A DNA stretch of 64,000 nucleotides, from positions 1 to 64,000 of the forward strand of contig CBDBLZ010000020.1 in assembly GCA_965207385.1 (NCBI GenBank), given 5' to 3'. The position numbers and the translations under genes were made by a program. Shown in pieces: positions 60,396 to 64,000 of the stretch; position 1 is the first letter of the stretch, and every line of letters begins with the position of its first letter. The notes beneath the pieces were generated by a model. That model worked only from the letters and a program-made list of their open reading frames with translations, was not told the origin of the DNA and ran no database searches. This DNA is from CAZXEU01 sp965207385 (GTDB lineage Bacteria > Bacteroidota > Rhodothermia > Rhodothermales > Bin80).

Positions 60396-62015
60396 ATGCA
60401 ACGCCTCCTTCTGCTTGTCGTGCCCCTTCTTGCCGCTGCTGCGTGCTCGGACTTCGATCAGGACTTATCAGAAAGGGCCGCGCCGCCGCCGAACATCCTC
60501 TGGCTCGTGGCCGAGGACATGAGCCAGAACATTGCTCCGTTTGGGGACTCGACTGTTTCCACGCCCCACCTGGAGCGGCTCTCCCGCGAAGGCATTCGGT
60601 TTCCAAACACGTTTTCCGTCTCCGGCGTGTGCGCTCCCAGCCGGTTCTCCATCGCCACAGGCATATACACCACGAGCGGCAAGGCGCAGCACATGCGCAC
60701 CACGTCAAGACCTGCATACCACGAGATCATAGGCGTGCCGGCCTATGAGGCTGTCCCTCCGCCCGAGGTGCGGATGATGAGCGAAGTCCTTCGTGCGCAC
60801 GGCTACTTTGCCACCAACAATGCAAAGCGCGATTACCAGTTCGTGCCGCCGGTCACAGCCTGGGACGAAAGCTCCAACCAGGCACACTGGCGGCAGCGAC
60901 CGGAAGGCGTGCCGTTCTTTTCCATTTTCAATTTTGGCGTCACCCACGAATCGCGCATCTGGGCCAAGGCGGAGGACTCGCTGTGGGTGCCGGAAGACCT
61001 TGATGCGCCCATTCCGCCCTACCTGCCGGACACGGAGGCCGTGCGCACGGACATCCGCCGCATGTACTCCAACATCCGGGAACTCGATCACCGGATTGGC
61101 AACGTTCTTGCGGACCTGGAGGCCGACGGGCTCCTCGACAATACCATCATCTTCTTCTATTCCGACCACGGCGGACCCTTGCCGCGGCAGAAACGGCAGC
61201 TCTATGACAGCGGCCTTCGCGTGCCGCTGATGGTTCGGCTGCCGGACGGCACGGGCGCGGGCACGGTCGACGAGCGCCTGGTAAGCTTCGTGGACCTGGC
61301 ACCGACGGTGTTTTCCCTGGCGGGCGTGCCCCTGCCCGGCTACCTGGAAGGTCAGGCTTTTCTGGGCGGGCAACAGGCCGATGAACCGCGGACATACATA
61401 CACGCGGCTGCCGACCGCTTCGACAGCGTTTACGACACCAAGCGCGCCGTGCGGGACGGGCGGTTCAAGTACCTCCGCAATTTGAGACCCGAGCGCGGCT
61501 ACTACCTGGCGGTTACGTATCGCGAGCAAATGGCCACCATGCAGGAGCTGCTGCGCCTGCGCGACAGCGGAGGCCTCAATGAAGCCCAGGCGCAGTGGTT
61601 CCGGAGTTCAAAGCCGGAGGAAGAGCTCTTCGACACGTGGTCGGACCCGCACGAGCTCCGCAATATCGCCGCCGAGGCTGCTTATGCCGACAAGCTGGCC
61701 GAATTGCGCGGTGCACTCGAGCGCTGGATGGCCGCCACTGGCGACGCGGCGACCATGCCGGAAAACGACCTCGTGAATGCCATCTGGCCGGACCAGGCGC
61801 AGCCCGTGACGGCCGCGCCCACATCAACCATCGAGGGGAAACTTCTCCAGCTGAGCAGCGCTACGGAAGGGGCCTCTATCGGCTACCGTTTCCCGGACGA
61901 GGAGCGCTGGCGCGTCTATACCGGTCCCATTGCACTGGGAGACCAGTCGCATGTGGAGGCCGTGGCCCACCGCATCGGCTTTGCGCCGAGTCGGGAAATC
62001 ACGCTGCCGAACTAG
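60396..62015 (+). CDS. Sulfatase lipoprotein
   Basis: A 539-residue sulfatase from ATG 60396 (MQRLLLLVVPLLAAAACSD), a lipoprotein with a LAAAAC lipobox. The formylglycine motif GVCAPSRFSIATG holds Cys79 (C-x-P-S-R) and must be matured by an anaerobic or FGE-type enzyme. Metal and substrate sites show in VAEDMSQN, FYSDHGGPLPRQK and GDGRFKYLR-like DGRFKYLRN. The C-terminus adds a beta segment (GASIGYRFPDEERWRVYTGPIAL). It would remove sulfate esters from surface or periplasmic glycans. It ends in a shared CTAG with the next gene. Confidence 0.92.
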   Translation: MQRLLLLVVPLLAAAACSDFDQDLSERAAPPPNILWLVAEDMSQNIAPFGDSTVSTPHLERLSREGIRFPNTFSVSGVCAPSRFSIATGIYTTSGKAQHMRTTSRPAYHEIIGVPAYEAVPPPEVRMMSEVLRAHGYFATNNAKRDYQFVPPVTAWDESSNQAHWRQRPEGVPFFSIFNFGVTHESRIWAKAEDSLWVPEDLDAPIPPYLPDTEAVRTDIRRMYSNIRELDHRIGNVLADLEADGLLDNTIIFFYSDHGGPLPRQKRQLYDSGLRVPLMVRLPDGTGAGTVDERLVSFVDLAPTVFSLAGVPLPGYLEGQAFLGGQQADEPRTYIHAAADRFDSVYDTKRAVRDGRFKYLRNLRPERGYYLAVTYREQMATMQELLRLRDSGGLNEAQAQWFRSSKPEEELFDTWSDPHELRNIAAEAAYADKLAELRGALERWMAATGDAATMPENDLVNAIWPDQAQPVTAAPTSTIEGKLLQLSSATEGASIGYRFPDEERWRVYTGPIALGDQSHVEAVAHRIGFAPSREITLPN

Positions 62016-63502
62016 AGCTCCCAGCCCGGCCGGTATTCGCGCGTCCGCAAGGTATTGGCCTCTTCGTCGCCCTTGAACTCCATCTTGTCGGCATCCCAGG
62101 CCAGCTGCCTTCCGGTGCGCAGGGCGACGGCCAGGTGGCACGTGGCCTCCGCTATATCGTGTGCGTTGATGAAGCTGCCCCGGCTCTGCTTTCCGTCGCG
62201 GATGGCGTGCATGTACTCATCCACCGCACCGGTCACCTCTTCGTCCGGTCGGGCCGGCGGAATGGATCCCTTCAGGGCCTCCATCCGGCTCTCCGGAAGC
62301 AGCCGGAAACGGCGCCCGTGGTAGTCGCCCAGAATCGTGCCGAATTCTCCCACCAGCAGCATGCCCTGGTTGGAGAGTTCCTCTCCGGGCGCGAGGAGTC
62401 CCCGCTTTATGCGCGGCTTCATGCCCCCGTCGTACCAGTAGAGGTCCATGCTGTCAAACTCGAAGTGGGCCGTGCTGGCTGCGGGGAAGGCCACGCTTGA
62501 GCGGCGCCACTGACTCTGGTTGCCCACGATGACTGCTCCGGTGGCGGCATTCGCCTGCACGTGCCGGACCCGCCCCGGGTCAAGCATGCGAAAGATCCTC
62601 CACAGGCTGTAATTGCCCATGTCTCCAAAGCAGCCGCTGCCGAAGTCATACCAGCCACGAAACAGCGCATGCGTATAGTCTATATGGTAGGGGCGATCCG
62701 GCACCGGACCCAGCCACAGATTCCATTCGAGGCCCTTGGGCACCCGCATGGCTTCCTTCGGATTCTCCAGCCATCCCTGCGGCCACACAGGACGGTTGCT
62801 CCAGTTGTGGACTTCCCTCACCTGGCCGATGATGCCCTGGTCAAGCCACTCCTTCAGCTGATAGAAATCCGCATCGTTCTGCCATGCCATGAGATGCGTT
62901 GTCACGCCGGTTTCCTTTGCTACCGCCACCACCCGGTGCACCTCGTGCAGCGTATTGGCCACAGGCTTGTGCGAGACGACCGCCTTGCCGGCCTCCATGG
63001 CGGCGATGTTCACGGCGCCGTGCAAGTGGTCCGGCGTCATGTCGATGACCGCGTCGATGGATTCCGAGTCGGCGAGCATTTCGCGATAATCCACGTACGT
63101 CTTGCAGCCGGTGTAATCCGCCTGGTTTCTCACGTTGGCATAGTAGCCCTCGACGACTTCGCGACCGGCTTCCCGGCCTGCGCGGATTCCCGTCTCGGAG
63201 CCCCAGCTGGAGTTTCCAAGGAACCGGCGGACGCTATTGCGAACGCCGTGCGGGCTCCAGTCCCGGTAGTCATCGGAATCTTCATTTGGATCGCAGATGC
63301 ACGCCAGGTGGAGGTCCTCTCGCGGCAGCCAGTCGCCCATCAGCTGGCGGAGTGCCTGCGTCCCGCTGCCCACCAGGGCAACATTAATCTTGTCGCTCGG
63401 CGCCACGTGACCTTGGCCGCCGAGCACGCGGCGAGGCACCACGCTGACCGCGGCAGCAGTGGCAAGAAACTGGCGGCGATTGATGTTGGAGTGCGCTGGC
63501 AT
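62012..63502 (-). CDS. Tat-exported Gfo/Idh/MocA oxidoreductase 2
   Basis: A 496-residue protein with a Tat signal (SNINRRQFLATAAAVSVVP). It has the NAD motif VALVGSGTQALRQL, CICDPNEDSDDY, IDMTPDHLHGAVN and VVSHKPVANTLHEVHR; here the catalytic EKP reads HKP. The C-terminal domain contains WYDFGSGCFGDMGNYSLWRIF. It is the second exported member of the family within 5 kb. The altered EKP motif may mean a different reaction, or a member that relies on other acid-base residues. Confidence 0.87.
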   Translation of the reverse strand: MPAHSNINRRQFLATAAAVSVVPRRVLGGQGHVAPSDKINVALVGSGTQALRQLMGDWLPREDLHLACICDPNEDSDDYRDWSPHGVRNSVRRFLGNSSWGSETGIRAGREAGREVVEGYYANVRNQADYTGCKTYVDYREMLADSESIDAVIDMTPDHLHGAVNIAAMEAGKAVVSHKPVANTLHEVHRVVAVAKETGVTTHLMAWQNDADFYQLKEWLDQGIIGQVREVHNWSNRPVWPQGWLENPKEAMRVPKGLEWNLWLGPVPDRPYHIDYTHALFRGWYDFGSGCFGDMGNYSLWRIFRMLDPGRVRHVQANAATGAVIVGNQSQWRRSSVAFPAASTAHFEFDSMDLYWYDGGMKPRIKRGLLAPGEELSNQGMLLVGEFGTILGDYHGRRFRLLPESRMEALKGSIPPARPDEEVTGAVDEYMHAIRDGKQSRGSFINAHDIAEATCHLAVALRTGRQLAWDADKMEFKGDEEANTLRTREYRPGWEL

Positions 63503-63594
63503 GGAGAGCTTCGTTTGTTTCCGGACCGTACCACAGAATATACTTTCCCGGCGCGGCTATATTCCACCTTCCACCCAGCAATCGGGTAGCTCCC

Positions 63595-64000
63595 ATGAAG
63601 ACACTTGACAGAAGATCCTTCCTGCGCCGCGCCACATTGGGTGCGGCAGCCCTGGCTCCGGTCCTTACCCTTCGCAAGAAGTACGCTCCGGATATGGCCA
63701 TCGGGTTCCAGACCTGGGTAGTGCGTGAGCCGCTGGCCGAGGACTTCGCCGGAACGCTCGCCGAAATGGCCAGCCAGGGCTACGAGACGCTGGAGATGTG
63801 CTCGCCTGCCGGCTATTCCAGATTCGGTTTCGGCCCCATCGCTGAACTCGGAACCAAGAGCATCAAGAGCATGATCACGGATGCGGGGCTGACGTGCGCG
63901 AGCAGCCACTTTACGCCCATGGAGCTTCGCGAGGATCTGGAAGCGAGCATCGAGTTTGCCCAGGAACTCGGTCTGTCGCAGATGGTGATTTCGTCGGCGG
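63595..64000 (+). CDS. Tat-signal sugar isomerase/epimerase-fold protein, partial
   Basis: The first 135 codons only; the gene continues past the right edge. It has a twin-arginine lead (TLDRRSFLRRATLGAAALAP) and the xylose-isomerase-like TIM-barrel start MAIGFQTWVV, EMASQGYETLEMCSPAGYS, LTCASSHFTPMELRE. It is divergent from the Tat-exported Gfo/Idh/MocA gene over 92 bp, so the two may share regulation. Confidence 0.82.
   Translation, partial: MKTLDRRSFLRRATLGAAALAPVLTLRKKYAPDMAIGFQTWVVREPLAEDFAGTLAEMASQGYETLEMCSPAGYSRFGFGPIAELGTKSIKSMITDAGLTCASSHFTPMELREDLEASIEFAQELGLSQMVISSA

Noticed and set aside
1..64000. CRISPR arrays, IS elements, integrases or phage genes
   Set aside because: No regularly spaced repeats, transposase or integrase motifs, or attachment-site duplications were seen in a full read of the window.

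Overview
The window most likely comes from a GC-rich marine member of the Rhodothermota/Bacteroidota lineage (Rhodothermales-like). Evidence for this is the Por-type (type IX secretion, T9SS) C-terminal sorting domains on several large secreted proteins, a SusC/SusD pair, a PorV-like outer-membrane protein, Tat-exported Gfo/Idh/MocA oxidoreductases, a lipoprotein sulfatase, and a few upstream boxes matching the Bacteroidota promoter element TAnnTTTG. The lineage is an inference; there is no rRNA in the window. I see no phage, integrase, IS element or CRISPR array.

Region 1 (1-10,780, all minus strand) is a phosphorus-scavenging and phosphonate-catabolism operon. In transcription order it holds PhnW (2-aminoethylphosphonate transaminase), a lipoprotein with two tandem PhnA-like phosphatase domains, PbfA ((R)-1-hydroxy-2-aminoethylphosphonate ammonia-lyase), PhnA (phosphonoacetate hydrolase), PhnY (phosphonoacetaldehyde dehydrogenase), a T9SS-exported purple acid phosphatase, and the first codons of a FAD oxidoreductase of the phosphonate-associated type. 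PhnW and PbfA would both feed phosphonoacetaldehyde into PhnY and PhnA, giving acetate and phosphate. A 49-nt hairpin lies in the phnW leader and an 11-bp perfect inverted repeat flanks 113 bp in the next gap.

Region 2 (11,120-29,389, minus strand) is an envelope and secretion region: a SurA-like lipoprotein, a giant protein with about eight PPC-type repeats and a Por domain, a PorV/PorQ-like barrel, a 1,294-residue calcium-binding-repeat secreted protein and a TonB receptor, then a separate SusD/SusC pair.

Region 3 (29,513-41,115) is mostly housekeeping: xseA, a YjbQ-family protein with an unknown C-terminal half, an SDR, xseB, a small conserved protein, a TrkA-type K+ channel, two tandem L,D-transpeptidases, then lepB, a secreted unknown and lepA on the other strand, and tRNA-Leu(CAG) and tRNA-Asn(GTT).

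Region 4 (41,279-49,912) has a YdeI-like protein, an SDR with an altered catalytic lysine, a DUF5060-type glycosidase lipoprotein, a frameshifted T9SS beta-propeller gene, and a membrane-anchored protein joining an efflux-adaptor-like hairpin to NEW3-like domains.

Region 5 (50,353-56,110, plus strand) is a tight five-gene sugar-acid catabolic operon (SDR, FAH-family hydrolase, GntP permease, IlvD/Edd dehydratase, zinc dehydrogenase). Region 6 (56,088-64,000) holds a HAD phosphatase, two Tat-exported Gfo/Idh/MocA proteins, two sugar isomerase/epimerase-fold proteins, an AroE-like dehydrogenase and a sulfatase, as expected for breakdown of sulfated or modified glycans.
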